From NCBI RefSeq assembly GCF_008271695.1, contig NZ_VKKY01000001.1, forward strand, positions 2,226,589-2,290,588: a DNA stretch of 64,000 nucleotides. The letters are read 5' to 3'. Source of the DNA: Rufibacter hautae. GTDB lineage: Bacteria > Bacteroidota > Bacteroidia > Cytophagales > Hymenobacteraceae. Positions 49,532-57,610 of the stretch are shown here, one piece after another. A program made the translations under genes and the position numbers. Under the pieces are notes generated by a model. That model worked only from the letters and a program-made list of their open reading frames with translations, was not told the DNA's origin and did not search any database. Every line of letters starts with the position of its first letter. Positions within the stretch are counted from its first letter, which is position 1.

Positions 49532-50548
49532 ATGCTATACGTTGTCATCGCTTTTCTCTTCCTGGGTATTCTCCTGTACTTTCTGCTGGGCGGCGCCGAT
49601 TTTGGGGCCGGTATCATAGAACTGTTCACCCACCGGCGCAACATCAGGAAAACCCGGACTACTATGTACCACGCCATCGGGCCTATCTGGGAAGCCAATC
49701 ACATGTGGCTCATCATTGCCATCGTGATTTTGTTTGTGGGTTTTCCCAAGATTTACGCCACCATGTCGGTGTACCTGCATATTCCGTTGGTGCTGCTGCT
49801 CATTGGCATTATTGCGCGAGGCACGGCTTTCGTGTTTCGGCACTATGATGCGGTGGTAGATGAGATGCAGGTAGTCTACAACAACATCTTCGTGTACTCC
49901 AGCTTCCTGACGCCGTTATTTCTGGGCATCATCGCCGGAAGTGCGGTGTCGGGGCATATTGATGTGCAGGCAGACAATTTCCTGGATGCGTACGTGTTCA
50001 GTTGGCTGCATTGGTTTTCGGTGGCGGTGGGGTTCTTCACGGTGGCGCTCTGCGGATTTCTGGCGGCCATCTACTTAATCGGCGAAGCCGAGGAGCAGGA
50101 CCGCCGACGGTTTGTGGAGAAAGCCTTGATTCTGAACATCGTGGCCGTGGTGTGCGGCGCGTTGGTGTTTGTGGCGGCCCAGGTAGAAGGCGTTCCGCTT
50201 TTGGAGTGGCTTTTCGGGAATGCGGTCTCGTTCACCGCCATTGTGCTGGCTACGCTGTCACTGGCGCTGCTGTGGTTCTTGCTGGGACGAGGACAGGGGA
50301 AGGTGCTGCGGGTGCTGGCTGGGTTTCAGGTGACCATGATTCTGCTGGCCATCGGGTGGGCCCATTTCCCCGATTTTATTTTACTGCGCGGCGGCGATCA
50401 CCTGTCTTTGCTGGAGACCCAGGCACCGGCGGCTACCATCACGGCGTTGGGCTGGGCCCTGGTGCTGGGCAGCGTGTTTATCTTGCCCGCGCTTTTCTAT
50501 CTGTTCTACAGTTTCCAGACCAAACCCATCCATGATTACGAGGTGTAA
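49532..50548 (+). CDS. cydB: Cytochrome bd ubiquinol oxidase subunit II
   Basis: The 338-residue integral membrane subunit has eight to nine helices (YVVIAFLFLGILLYFLLGGADFGAGIIELF; WLIIAIVILFVGFPKIYATM; WALVLGSVFILPALFYLFYSF). GGADFGAG and WEANHMWLI are family signatures. It is co-transcribed with cydA. No small CydX/CydS open frame is obvious after it before the terminator at 50641. Confidence 0.95.
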   Translation: MLYVVIAFLFLGILLYFLLGGADFGAGIIELFTHRRNIRKTRTTMYHAIGPIWEANHMWLIIAIVILFVGFPKIYATMSVYLHIPLVLLLIGIIARGTAFVFRHYDAVVDEMQVVYNNIFVYSSFLTPLFLGIIAGSAVSGHIDVQADNFLDAYVFSWLHWFSVAVGFFTVALCGFLAAIYLIGEAEEQDRRRFVEKALILNIVAVVCGALVFVAAQVEGVPLLEWLFGNAVSFTAIVLATLSLALLWFLLGRGQGKVLRVLAGFQVTMILLAIGWAHFPDFILLRGGDHLSLLETQAPAATITALGWALVLGSVFILPALFYLFYSFQTKPIHDYEV

Positions 50549-50587
50549 GCTGCCTGTTCGTATCCAATGAGGCCAAGGGGGGGTTCT

Positions 50588-50620
50588 GCGCCAATTTTCC
50601 AAAAACACCCTTAAAGCAGG
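50588..50620. repeat. Partial copy of the ~38-bp palindromic element after cydB
   Basis: GCGCCAATTTTCC, then AAAAACACCCTTAAAGCAGG. It lies between the cydB stop and its terminator. Confidence 0.5.
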
Positions 50621-50640
50621 GACGATAAAGGTATCAAATG

Positions 50641-50683
50641 AAGCGGCCCGATTGGTATTGTTCTACCAATCGGGCCGCTTTTC
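50641..50683. terminator. Rho-independent terminator
   Basis: AAGCGGCCCGATTGGT pairs with ACCAATCGGGCCGCTT around ATTGTTCT, then TT. It is shared by cydB (+) and the convergent gene at 50704. Confidence 0.9.
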
Positions 50684-50703
50684 TATTTATTAGATCAGAT
50701 GCG

Positions 50704-51138
50704 TTACTTGACCACTTCCACCAACTGGCATTTTTTGAGCCAATGCAAGGCTTCGGTTTCTGAGGTGAAGCCTTCAAAATCGGCGCCTGATCCGTACCAA
50801 GGCAGGGCTCGCATCTGCGTAGCCGAGGACTTGGTCTCAAGGTCATTGGCGTGAGCCGGAGAAACCAGGTAAGCCACATGGGTAATATGCCCCAGTTGGC
50901 CGTGCAAGGCCGGGAAGTAGGTTTCACGCAACCAGTCAACGTCTTCCTTGGAGAGAGGGCCCCGGCTTCTGATATCAAACAGCCAGTAACGGGCTTGCGT
51001 ATCTTTGGCTAACTCCAAAACCTGCTGGTACACTTCCCGGGCTGTGAAGGCGTACACCGGCTGTGGCCAGCGCAGAATCAACACATCCAGGTCTGGACGG
51101 TAGGTCAACGCAATGGCATCTAGAAATAATGGAGACAT
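50704..51138 (-). CDS. SpoIIAA/STAS-like small protein
   Basis: The 144-residue soluble protein reads as alternating strand and helix: DVLILRWPQPVYAFTAREVYQQVLELAKDTQARYWLFDIRSRGPLSKEDVDWLRETYFPAL, then ITHVAYLVSP and FTSETEALHWLKKC. This layout (Y...WLxDxR...W.......P.......VAYLVSP....F.....A..WL) matches the small SpoIIAA-like proteins of Bacteroidota, of unknown function. The broken gene at 42114-42510 has the same layout. Assignment is by pattern, so moderate. Confidence 0.65.
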   Translation of the reverse strand: MSPLFLDAIALTYRPDLDVLILRWPQPVYAFTAREVYQQVLELAKDTQARYWLFDIRSRGPLSKEDVDWLRETYFPALHGQLGHITHVAYLVSPAHANDLETKSSATQMRALPWYGSGADFEGFTSETEALHWLKKCQLVEVVK

Positions 51139-51295
51139 AGGGAAACGCTTATTTACAGTAAACTTACAACATTACACACAATCATAGCCATTTTCAAGCC
51201 AAATAGGTGGTAAGCTTTTGAATATAGTCAACAGCTATATTTGGTTCAGCGTTCATTCTTAAGGCGTAATAACCGTAATCCATTGAAAAATGCAA

Positions 51296-51303
51296 TACCT
51301 TTG
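51296..51303 (+). promoter_or_regulatory. Bacteroidota -7 box (TACCTTTG) of the MFS gene
   Basis: A perfect TAnnTTTG match lies 20 bases before the GTG start of the MFS gene. Confidence 0.6.
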
Positions 51304-51323
51304 AATTCCCTATTTCCTGACTT

Positions 51324-52583
51324 GTGACAACACCTACCCCCAACCAAGAGGAGCGGCATGATCCGTACGCCGTGCTCCGGATTCCTGAATTCAGACTTTT
51401 CGTTTCTGCCCGCTTCTGCATTACCCTGGCCATGCAAATACAGGCCGTGGTAGTGGGTTGGCAGATCTACGACATCACCAAAGACCCCTTTTCGCTGGGA
51501 CTGATCGGGCTAGTGGAGGCGATTCCGTCTATCACGGTGGCACTGTACGCAGGGCACGTGGCGGACATCATTCCACGCAAGCGCATTATCATTACCGTCC
51601 TGAGTGTGCTGCTTTTCTGTTCGTTGGCGCTTTTGTTCTACACCCTGGATGTTGGTAAAATCCTGCACGCCTTTGGTACGCTGCCCATCTACTCGGTGAT
51701 TTTCCTGAGCGGCATCGCACGCGGATTCATGGGGCCGGCCGTGTTTGCCTTCATGCCGCAAATGCTGCCAGACCGTAAAATGTATGCCAATGCTATTACC
51801 TGGAGTAGTACCACCTGGCAGGCAGGCTCGGTGGCGGGTCCGGCCATTGGGGGCTTGGTGTATGCTTTTGGCGGTGTGACGGCGGCCTTTGGGGTAGATG
51901 CCTCGCTGGTGCTGCTGTCGCTTTTACTGTACACGTTCATCGCTGCCCGGCCCTTGCCGGTGAGCGAAGGTCCGAAACTCAAGATCAAGGAAAGCCTGCA
52001 GACCGGCCTCAAGTTCGTGTTCGGGAACCAGATCATCTTGAGTGCGCTGGCCTTGGATATGTTCGCGGTGCTCTTCGGCGGAGCCGTGATTCTGTTGCCG
52101 GTATTCGCCTCGGATATCCTTAAGATCGGACCGCAGGGCTTGGGCTTGCTGCGTTCGGCGCCAGCTATTGGCTCTGTGACCATGGCGTTGTTCATGGCCT
52201 ATCGGCCGATTACCTTCAACGCTGGGAAGAAAATGCTGTGGGCAGTGGCCGGGTTCGGGGCGTGCATCATTGTGTTTGGCTTATCTAAGTTGTTCTGGCT
52301 CTCGTTTGGGATGCTGCTGCTGAGCGGCGTGCTGGACAGCGTCTCGGTGATCATCCGGTCTACCCTGATCCATACGCTTACGCCCGAGCACATGAAAGGC
52401 CGCGTCTCCAGCGTGAACAACATCTTTGTGGGCTCCAGCAACGAGATCGGGTCTTTTGAATCGGGTTTGGCCGCCAAACTGCTGGGCGTGGTCCCGTCGG
52501 TGGTATTCGGGGGCACCATGACCATTCTCATCGTCGCCTTTACCGCCTGGAAAGCCGATAAGCTGCGCAAATTAAGTCTGTAG
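51324..52583 (+). CDS. MFS transporter (EntS/DHA3-like)
   Basis: The 419-residue protein has twelve predicted helices and starts at GTG 51324. N-half: FRLFVSARFCITLAMQIQAVVVGWQIYDITKDPFSLGLIGLVEAIPSI, with the loop 2-3 motif GHVADIIPRKRII. The MPQMLPDRKMYANAITWSSTTWQAGSVAGPAIGGL block is characteristic of the DHA3/EntS exporter branch. The substrate is unknown; such proteins export siderophores or drugs. It is monocistronic. Confidence 0.92.
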   Translation: MTTPTPNQEERHDPYAVLRIPEFRLFVSARFCITLAMQIQAVVVGWQIYDITKDPFSLGLIGLVEAIPSITVALYAGHVADIIPRKRIIITVLSVLLFCSLALLFYTLDVGKILHAFGTLPIYSVIFLSGIARGFMGPAVFAFMPQMLPDRKMYANAITWSSTTWQAGSVAGPAIGGLVYAFGGVTAAFGVDASLVLLSLLLYTFIAARPLPVSEGPKLKIKESLQTGLKFVFGNQIILSALALDMFAVLFGGAVILLPVFASDILKIGPQGLGLLRSAPAIGSVTMALFMAYRPITFNAGKKMLWAVAGFGACIIVFGLSKLFWLSFGMLLLSGVLDSVSVIIRSTLIHTLTPEHMKGRVSSVNNIFVGSSNEIGSFESGLAAKLLGVVPSVVFGGTMTILIVAFTAWKADKLRKLSL

Positions 52584-52611
52584 AGACCAAGCGCCACCTG
52601 GTCTCTTTTCC

Positions 52612-52651
52612 GCATTTTAAACCCGTTTTTACAGAAACAGCCTAAAAACAG
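52612..52651. repeat. Copy of the ~38-bp palindromic element after the MFS gene
   Basis: GCATTTTAAACCCGTTTTTA, then CAGAAACAGCCTAAAAACAG. It lies between the MFS stop and its terminator and overlaps the latter by a few bases. Confidence 0.65.
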
Positions 52652-52689
52652 CGAGGCCCGCCAGAAAAGATCTGGCGGGCCTCGCTGTT
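52647..52689. terminator. Rho-independent terminator
   Basis: AACAGCGAGGCCCGCCAGA pairs with TCTGGCGGGCCTCGCTGTT around AAAGA. It is shared by the MFS gene (+) and bTHX (-). Confidence 0.92.
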
Positions 52690-52701
52690 AGCAGCAAGAA
52701 C

Positions 52702-52830
52702 TTAGGCCTTGCCGGCTACGGTGAGCTTAGCGGCTTTGGTGGCCTCATTTTTAGGTTTTTGAGGGCGGCTGTTGCCGTAAGAACCTTGGCTGATCTTGCC
52801 CTTTTTGCTTTTTTTATCTCCTTTTCCCAT
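52702..52830 (-). CDS. 30S ribosomal protein bTHX
   Basis: The 42-residue protein begins MGKGDKKSKKGKISQGSYGN and is followed by SRPQKPKNEATKAAKLTVAG. The MGKGDKKSxxGKIxxGxYGxxRP pattern is diagnostic of bTHX (Thx), a small basic protein in the head of the 30S subunit. Bacteroidota versions carry an Ala-rich tail as here. It is too short for many gene callers. It is convergent with the MFS gene and divergent from uvrA. Confidence 0.92.
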   Translation of the reverse strand: MGKGDKKSKKGKISQGSYGNSRPQKPKNEATKAAKLTVAGKA

Positions 52831-52936
52831 GGTGAATGTAGTTGGTTAGATTGAAACATTGGGTAACAAGTTCTCTTGTGCGAGAGTCAGGAAGAGAAAG
52901 TTACAAAGTCTGCGAAATAAGCGCAAGTTTCTTTCT

Positions 52937-52976
52937 GCGTTTCGGGCCTGGTTCTCAGAAAGTAACCTTAAAACGG
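52937..52976. repeat. Copy of the ~38-bp palindromic element
   Basis: GCGTTTCGGGCCTGGTTCTC, then AGAAAGTAACCTTAAAACGG. It lies between bTHX and uvrA, ahead of the uvrA promoter box. Confidence 0.6.
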
Positions 52977-53014
52977 AATCCGCGGGTACCCTTCTAAAAA
53001 CCAATGCGTATGCC

Positions 53015-53022
53015 TACCTTTG
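53015..53022 (+). promoter_or_regulatory. Bacteroidota -7 box (TACCTTTG) of uvrA
   Basis: A perfect TAnnTTTG match lies 85 bases before the uvrA start. No LexA-type operator was recognised. Confidence 0.5.
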
Positions 53023-53107
53023 CGGCTTGGCCTTGCGCTCATTTAATAACACGGGTAAACAGAATTATTCTGCCCCGGTTGTTGTTCTAGAGAGGCTATA
53101 ATTCCAT

Positions 53108-55924
53108 ATGACAGAAGATCTCATCCAACAAGATACCGAATTAGACGCGCTGGACGCCCGCGAGCACATCATCATCAAACGGGCCCGCGTCCATAACTTA
53201 AAGAACCTGAGCGTGGCCCTTCCGCGCAACCAGTTCATTGTGGTCACCGGCCTTTCCGGTTCCGGTAAATCATCTTTAGCCTTTGACACGCTCTACGCCG
53301 AGGGGCAGCGCATGTACGTGGAGAGCTTGAGCTCCTACGCCCGCCAGTTCCTGGGCCGCATGGACAAGCCCGACGTGGATTACATCCGCGGCATCAGTCC
53401 GGCCATCGCCATTGAGCAGAAGGTGAGCATCCGGAACAACCGCTCCACTGTGGGCACCAGCACCGAGATTTATGATTACCTCAAGCTGCTGTACGCCCGC
53501 ATTGGCAAAACCATTTCTCCCGTTTCGGGGCAGGAAGTGAAAAAAGACACCGTCTCCAGTGTAGTTGATTTCCTGATGACCCTGGAAGACGGAACCCGCA
53601 TCATGATCCTGGCGCCGCTGCAGCAAAGCAAAGACCGCAAGCTTAGTAAAGAACTGGACTTGCTCCTGCAGAAAGGTTATTCCCGCGTGCTCTATAACGG
53701 CGAGGTCTCTTTCATTGAGGAACTCATCGCCGAAGGCCAGAAAGAGCCCAAAGGCGCGGTGTCCATCCTGATTGACCGCGCCGTGATCAAGCAGGGCGAG
53801 GAAGACGAAAGCCTGCAGATGCGCCTGGCAGACTCGGTGCAGACCGCTTTCTATGAAGGCCATGATGAGTGCCACATCCAGATCGGCGAAGAGACCCGCG
53901 TGTTCTCCAACCGCTTTGAGTTGGATGGCATGGTGTTCGAGGAGCCTAACGTGAACTTCTTCTCTTTCAATAACCCGTACGGCGCCTGCCAGACCTGCGA
54001 AGGCTGGGGCAGCGTGCTGGGCATTGACCCCGACCTGGTCATCCCAGACAAAAGCCTGACGGTGTACGAAGGGGCCATTGCGCCGTGGCGCACTGAGAAA
54101 CAGAACGAGTGGCTGCAGCCTTTGCTCAAGAACGGCGTGCGCTTCGATTTTCCGATTCACCGCCCCTACAACGAACTCACCGAAGAAGAGCAGGAATTGC
54201 TCTGGACGGGTAACAAATACTTCGGTGGCCTCACCGATTTCTTTAAGCACATCTCGGCGCAGACGCATAAAATCCAGTACCGCGTGCTCTTGTCTCGCTA
54301 CCGCGGCCGCACTGCTTGCCCGGACTGCAAAGGCTCGCGCCTGCGGAAAGATGCCAGTTACGTGAAAGTAGACGGAAAAAGCATCACCGACCTGGTGCTC
54401 ATGCCCGTGACCAAAACGCTGGACTTCTTCCATAACCTGAACCTAAGCGAGCATGACATGGCCGTGGCCGACCGTCTGGTGACCGAGGTGACGAACCGTC
54501 TGAGCTACCTGACGCGTGTAGGCCTGGGCTATTTGACCTTGAACCGCTTGTCCAATACATTATCTGGTGGCGAAAGCCAGCGCATCAACCTGGCAACTTC
54601 TCTTGGCAGCGCACTGGTGGGCTCTATGTACATCCTGGATGAGCCTAGTATCGGGCTGCACCCCAAAGACGCTGACCAATTGATTGGCGTACTGCGCACT
54701 TTGCAGCAGATGGGCAATACCGTGATTGTGGTGGAGCACGAAGAGGGCATGATGGAAGTCGCGGATCAGGTCTTGGACATTGGTCCGGAAGCTGGTTCCG
54801 GTGGTGGAAACCTCATGTTTCAGGGTACTTTTGACGAACTCCTGAAAAGCGATACCTATACCGGTCGTTACCTGAGTGGCCGCATGGAAGTGCCGGTGCC
54901 TGCCCAGCGCAGACCATGGCGCAACTGCGTGGAAGTACACGGCGCCCGCGAGAACAACCTCAAGAATGTATCGGCGAAATTTCCATTGGATGTCATGACG
55001 GTGGTGACGGGCGTGAGTGGTTCCGGTAAATCTACCTTGGTGAAGAAGATTCTGGCCCCGTCGCTGATCAAAGCCCTGGGCGGCCATGCCGATGCTACGG
55101 GTAAATTCGATAAGTTAACCGGCGACATCAACAAGGTGGCCCACGTGGAGTTTGTGGACCAGAATCCCATTGGGAAGTCGTCGCGCTCTAACCCGGTGAC
55201 GTACGTGAAAGCCTACGATGCCATCAGAACCATGTACGCCGATCAGCCACTGGCGAAAGCCCGTGGGTTCAAGCCATCGCACTTCTCCTTCAATATTGAA
55301 GGCGGCCGCTGCGAAGTGTGCCAGGGCGAAGGCCAGGTGAAGATTGAGATGCAGTTCATGGCGGATATCTATCTGACCTGTGAGGCCTGCGGCGGACAGA
55401 AGTTTAAACAGGACATCCTGGACATTCAGTACCACGAGAAAAATATCTCCGAAGTGCTGGACATGACCATTGACGACAGCTTGATTTTCTTCAAAGACCA
55501 ACCGAAAATATTGGAGAAACTGAAGCCGCTGCAAGATGTGGGCTTAGGCTACATCCGGTTGGGGCAGTCCAGCAACACCTTATCGGGAGGGGAGGCGCAG
55601 CGCGTGAAACTAGCCTCTTTCCTGACCAAAGGCGCTACCCCGCACAACGGCAACATCCTGTTCATCTTCGATGAGCCTAGCACCGGTCTCCACTTCCATG
55701 ACATCAGCAAGCTGTTAACGGCCCTGAATGCCCTAGTGGAAAACGGCAACACCGTGCTGGTCATCGAGCACAACATGGACATCATCAAATGCGCCGACTG
55801 GATTATTGACCTCGGCCCTGAAGGAGGTACCAACGGCGGTCACTTACTGTTTGAAGGTACCCCAGAAGATTTGGTGAAGCAGGAAGACAACCACACTGGC
55901 AAGTATCTGAAGCCGAAGTTATAA
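53108..55924 (+). CDS. uvrA: UvrABC excinuclease subunit A
   Basis: This is the damage-recognition ATPase of nucleotide excision repair. The 938-residue product has two ABC modules: Walker A GLSGSGKSSLAF (about 48-59) and GVSGSGKSTLVKK (about 634), signatures NTLSGGESQRI and NTLSGGEAQRV, and Walker B ILDEPSIGLH and IFDEPSTGLH. CxxC Zn motifs occur at CQTCEGWG, CPDCKGS, CEVCQGEG and CEACGG. It is full length. The start MTEDLIQQDTELDALDAREHIIIKRARVHNLKN carries a short acidic extension before the conserved part. Confidence 0.97.
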   Translation: MTEDLIQQDTELDALDAREHIIIKRARVHNLKNLSVALPRNQFIVVTGLSGSGKSSLAFDTLYAEGQRMYVESLSSYARQFLGRMDKPDVDYIRGISPAIAIEQKVSIRNNRSTVGTSTEIYDYLKLLYARIGKTISPVSGQEVKKDTVSSVVDFLMTLEDGTRIMILAPLQQSKDRKLSKELDLLLQKGYSRVLYNGEVSFIEELIAEGQKEPKGAVSILIDRAVIKQGEEDESLQMRLADSVQTAFYEGHDECHIQIGEETRVFSNRFELDGMVFEEPNVNFFSFNNPYGACQTCEGWGSVLGIDPDLVIPDKSLTVYEGAIAPWRTEKQNEWLQPLLKNGVRFDFPIHRPYNELTEEEQELLWTGNKYFGGLTDFFKHISAQTHKIQYRVLLSRYRGRTACPDCKGSRLRKDASYVKVDGKSITDLVLMPVTKTLDFFHNLNLSEHDMAVADRLVTEVTNRLSYLTRVGLGYLTLNRLSNTLSGGESQRINLATSLGSALVGSMYILDEPSIGLHPKDADQLIGVLRTLQQMGNTVIVVEHEEGMMEVADQVLDIGPEAGSGGGNLMFQGTFDELLKSDTYTGRYLSGRMEVPVPAQRRPWRNCVEVHGARENNLKNVSAKFPLDVMTVVTGVSGSGKSTLVKKILAPSLIKALGGHADATGKFDKLTGDINKVAHVEFVDQNPIGKSSRSNPVTYVKAYDAIRTMYADQPLAKARGFKPSHFSFNIEGGRCEVCQGEGQVKIEMQFMADIYLTCEACGGQKFKQDILDIQYHEKNISEVLDMTIDDSLIFFKDQPKILEKLKPLQDVGLGYIRLGQSSNTLSGGEAQRVKLASFLTKGATPHNGNILFIFDEPSTGLHFHDISKLLTALNALVENGNTVLVIEHNMDIIKCADWIIDLGPEGGTNGGHLLFEGTPEDLVKQEDNHTGKYLKPKL

Positions 55925-55925
55925 A

Positions 55926-55965
55926 CCTGTTTAGCGGCTGTTCTTGAAGAAAAGGTTTTAAAACG
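55926..55965. repeat. Copy of the ~38-bp palindromic element after uvrA
   Basis: CCTGTTTAGCGGCTGTTCTT, then GAAGAAAAGGTTTTAAAACG. It begins 2 bases past the stop codon and lies before the terminator. Confidence 0.6.
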
Positions 55966-55980
55966 GTAGCCATTGATACA

Positions 55981-56018
55981 GACCTGTGAAGTTCTCAAAA
56001 CTTCACAGGTCTTTTTTA
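55981..56018 (+). terminator. Rho-independent terminator of uvrA
   Basis: GACCTGTGAAGT pairs with ACTTCACAGGTC around TCTCAAA, followed by six T. Confidence 0.92.
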
Positions 56019-56036
56019 TTGCTGGCGTTCCAAAGG

Positions 56037-56107
56037 TAGGGGCAATCCCTTGTGGTTGCCCTTTCACGTTTGCTACCTTAAATGGCAACCACAAGGGATT
56101 GCCCCTA
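56037..56107. repeat. Second copy of the GGGCAATCCCTTGTGG inverted repeat
   Basis: Perfect 24-base arms (56037-56060 and 56084-56107) flank 23 bases. The arm core matches that of the element at 19071-19135; loops differ. It lies between the uvrA terminator and the YiiX-like gene. Confidence 0.8.
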
Positions 56108-56149
56108 CAGTGACTGTTTTGAAAAAAAATATTTCTATTACCTTGTGGT

Positions 56150-56845
56150 ATGAAACTCCGCTCAAAAATTCTACTGGCGTTATGGGTACTTCTTCCTTTG
56201 GTAACAGCTGGTTACTTTCTGGAAAAACGTTACGGGAAACCCAGCCCTGAAGAATACCAGGAGAGAGCGGCGGAACGGGTGCGGGAACTATCTGCTTCCA
56301 AGGAACTGCAGAACGGCGATCTCATTTTCCACACCTCACGCTCGGCGCAGAGCCAGGCCATTCAGGTGGCCACGAAATCAAAGTACAGCCACTGCGGCAT
56401 TGTGTACCAGGAAGGCGGAAACTACTTTGTCTATGAAGCCGTGCAGCCGGTTTCTACCACGCCTTTGGCCAAATGGATTGCCCGCGGCGAGGGCGGCCAT
56501 TTTGTGGTCAAGCGTTTGAAGAAGGCAGATGAGGTGCTCACGCCATCGGTGTTGGCCAAAATGAAGCAGGAGGGGCAGAAACTGGCCGGAAAAGACTATG
56601 ACCTCACCTTTGAGTGGTCTGATGACAAAATCTACTGCTCAGAGCTTATCTGGAAAGTCTATCAGCGGGCCGCCGGCATAGAGATAGGCAAACTGGAGAA
56701 ACTCAAAGACTTTGACCTAAGTGCCAAACCGGTGCAGGCCAAGATGCGCGAACGCTACGGCCGTAACATTCCGTATGAAGAAAATGTGATCTCGCCGGCC
56801 AGTATGTTTGCCTCTGATTTGTTGGTGACGGTAGTGGAGAAGTGA
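56150..56845 (+). CDS. YiiX/YebB-like NlpC/P60-family cysteine hydrolase
   Basis: The 231-residue protein has an N-terminal hydrophobic segment (ILLALWVLLPLVTAGYFL), so it is exported or anchored. The permuted papain-like fold of YiiX shows LQNGDLIFHTSRSAQSQAIQVAT, the conserved His in KYSHCGIVY, and the catalytic Cys in DKIYCSELIWK. YiiX-type enzymes act on peptidoglycan peptides or lipid-linked amides; substrate here unknown. It stands alone between repeats. Confidence 0.88.
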   Translation: MKLRSKILLALWVLLPLVTAGYFLEKRYGKPSPEEYQERAAERVRELSASKELQNGDLIFHTSRSAQSQAIQVATKSKYSHCGIVYQEGGNYFVYEAVQPVSTTPLAKWIARGEGGHFVVKRLKKADEVLTPSVLAKMKQEGQKLAGKDYDLTFEWSDDKIYCSELIWKVYQRAAGIEIGKLEKLKDFDLSAKPVQAKMRERYGRNIPYEENVISPASMFASDLLVTVVEK

Positions 56846-56944
56846 AGGAAGGTCAGAACAATTCTTAATGGCAATGGTTCACTATATTGTCCCCGCATCG
56901 TATAGCTGCCTTTGCGTCATCACTCTTATCAAGCTCACCCAAGA

Positions 56945-57610
56945 ATGAAGGAACTCACCGCTCCGCTTCCTGTCCAAAAACTTCACCTGGCCGTGGGCAT
57001 CATCTGCCTGTTCCACGTGTGCGGGCTTATTGGGTTCTACACACCTTTCCGAGATTGGTTTCTGAGCAATACGCCTTTAAACCTGGTGCTGGCCACCGGA
57101 TTGCTGCTGTGGAACCACCAGGGCCTGACGGTAAAGATGGTGCTGGGTGCTGTGGGGGTGTTTCTGGTGGGCTTAACCGCCGAGATTATTGGCGTACGGA
57201 CGGGTCAGGTGTTTGGCGCCTACCATTATGGCGAGGCGTTTGGGTACAAGTTCATGGACGTGCCGTTGGTGATTGGCATGAATTGGGCGGCTTTGTGCTT
57301 TGCCTCGGTAGCGGTGGTAAATGTTTGGCAACGACCTTATTGGGTAAAAGCGGCCCTCGCGGCGGCTATCCCGGTGACCATTGATTTCCTCATTGAACAA
57401 GTCTGCGAGAAGTTCGATTTCTGGTATTGGGACAGCCACACTCCGCCGCTGCAGAACTATCTGGCTTGGTACGTTTTCAGTTATCTGTTCGCGCTGGTGC
57501 TTATTCCGCTGCTCAAAAATTCCTGCAATTTTTTTGCGCCCTACTTTCTGCTGGTGCAGTTCGTGTTTTTCCTGTTGCTCAACGTAGTGGAGTTCTTTTA
57601 TGCCGGATAA
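56945..57610 (+). CDS. Carotenoid biosynthesis protein, CruF-like hydratase
   Basis: The ATG at 56945 gives 221 residues and about six transmembrane helices. The DUF422/CruF block VRTGQVFGAYHYGEAFGYKFMDVPLVIGMNW is clear. The family includes gamma-carotene 1'-hydroxylase CruF and bisanhydrobacterioruberin hydratase. Its last 11 bases overlap the lycopene cyclase gene, showing coupling and a shared pathway: 1'-hydroxylation of a cyclised carotene gives the pink/orange hydroxy-carotenoids typical of this group. The frame extends to 56912, with unconserved residues. Confidence 0.88.
   Translation: MKELTAPLPVQKLHLAVGIICLFHVCGLIGFYTPFRDWFLSNTPLNLVLATGLLLWNHQGLTVKMVLGAVGVFLVGLTAEIIGVRTGQVFGAYHYGEAFGYKFMDVPLVIGMNWAALCFASVAVVNVWQRPYWVKAALAAAIPVTIDFLIEQVCEKFDFWYWDSHTPPLQNYLAWYVFSYLFALVLIPLLKNSCNFFAPYFLLVQFVFFLLLNVVEFFYAG

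Noticed and set aside
51194..51433. Minus-strand open frame overlapping the MFS gene start
   Set aside because: It overlaps the MFS promoter box and N-terminus, and the product has no features.
53276..54433. Long open frame antisense to uvrA (385 codons)
   Set aside because: uvrA is unquestionable in this stretch; the antisense product shows no protein family features.
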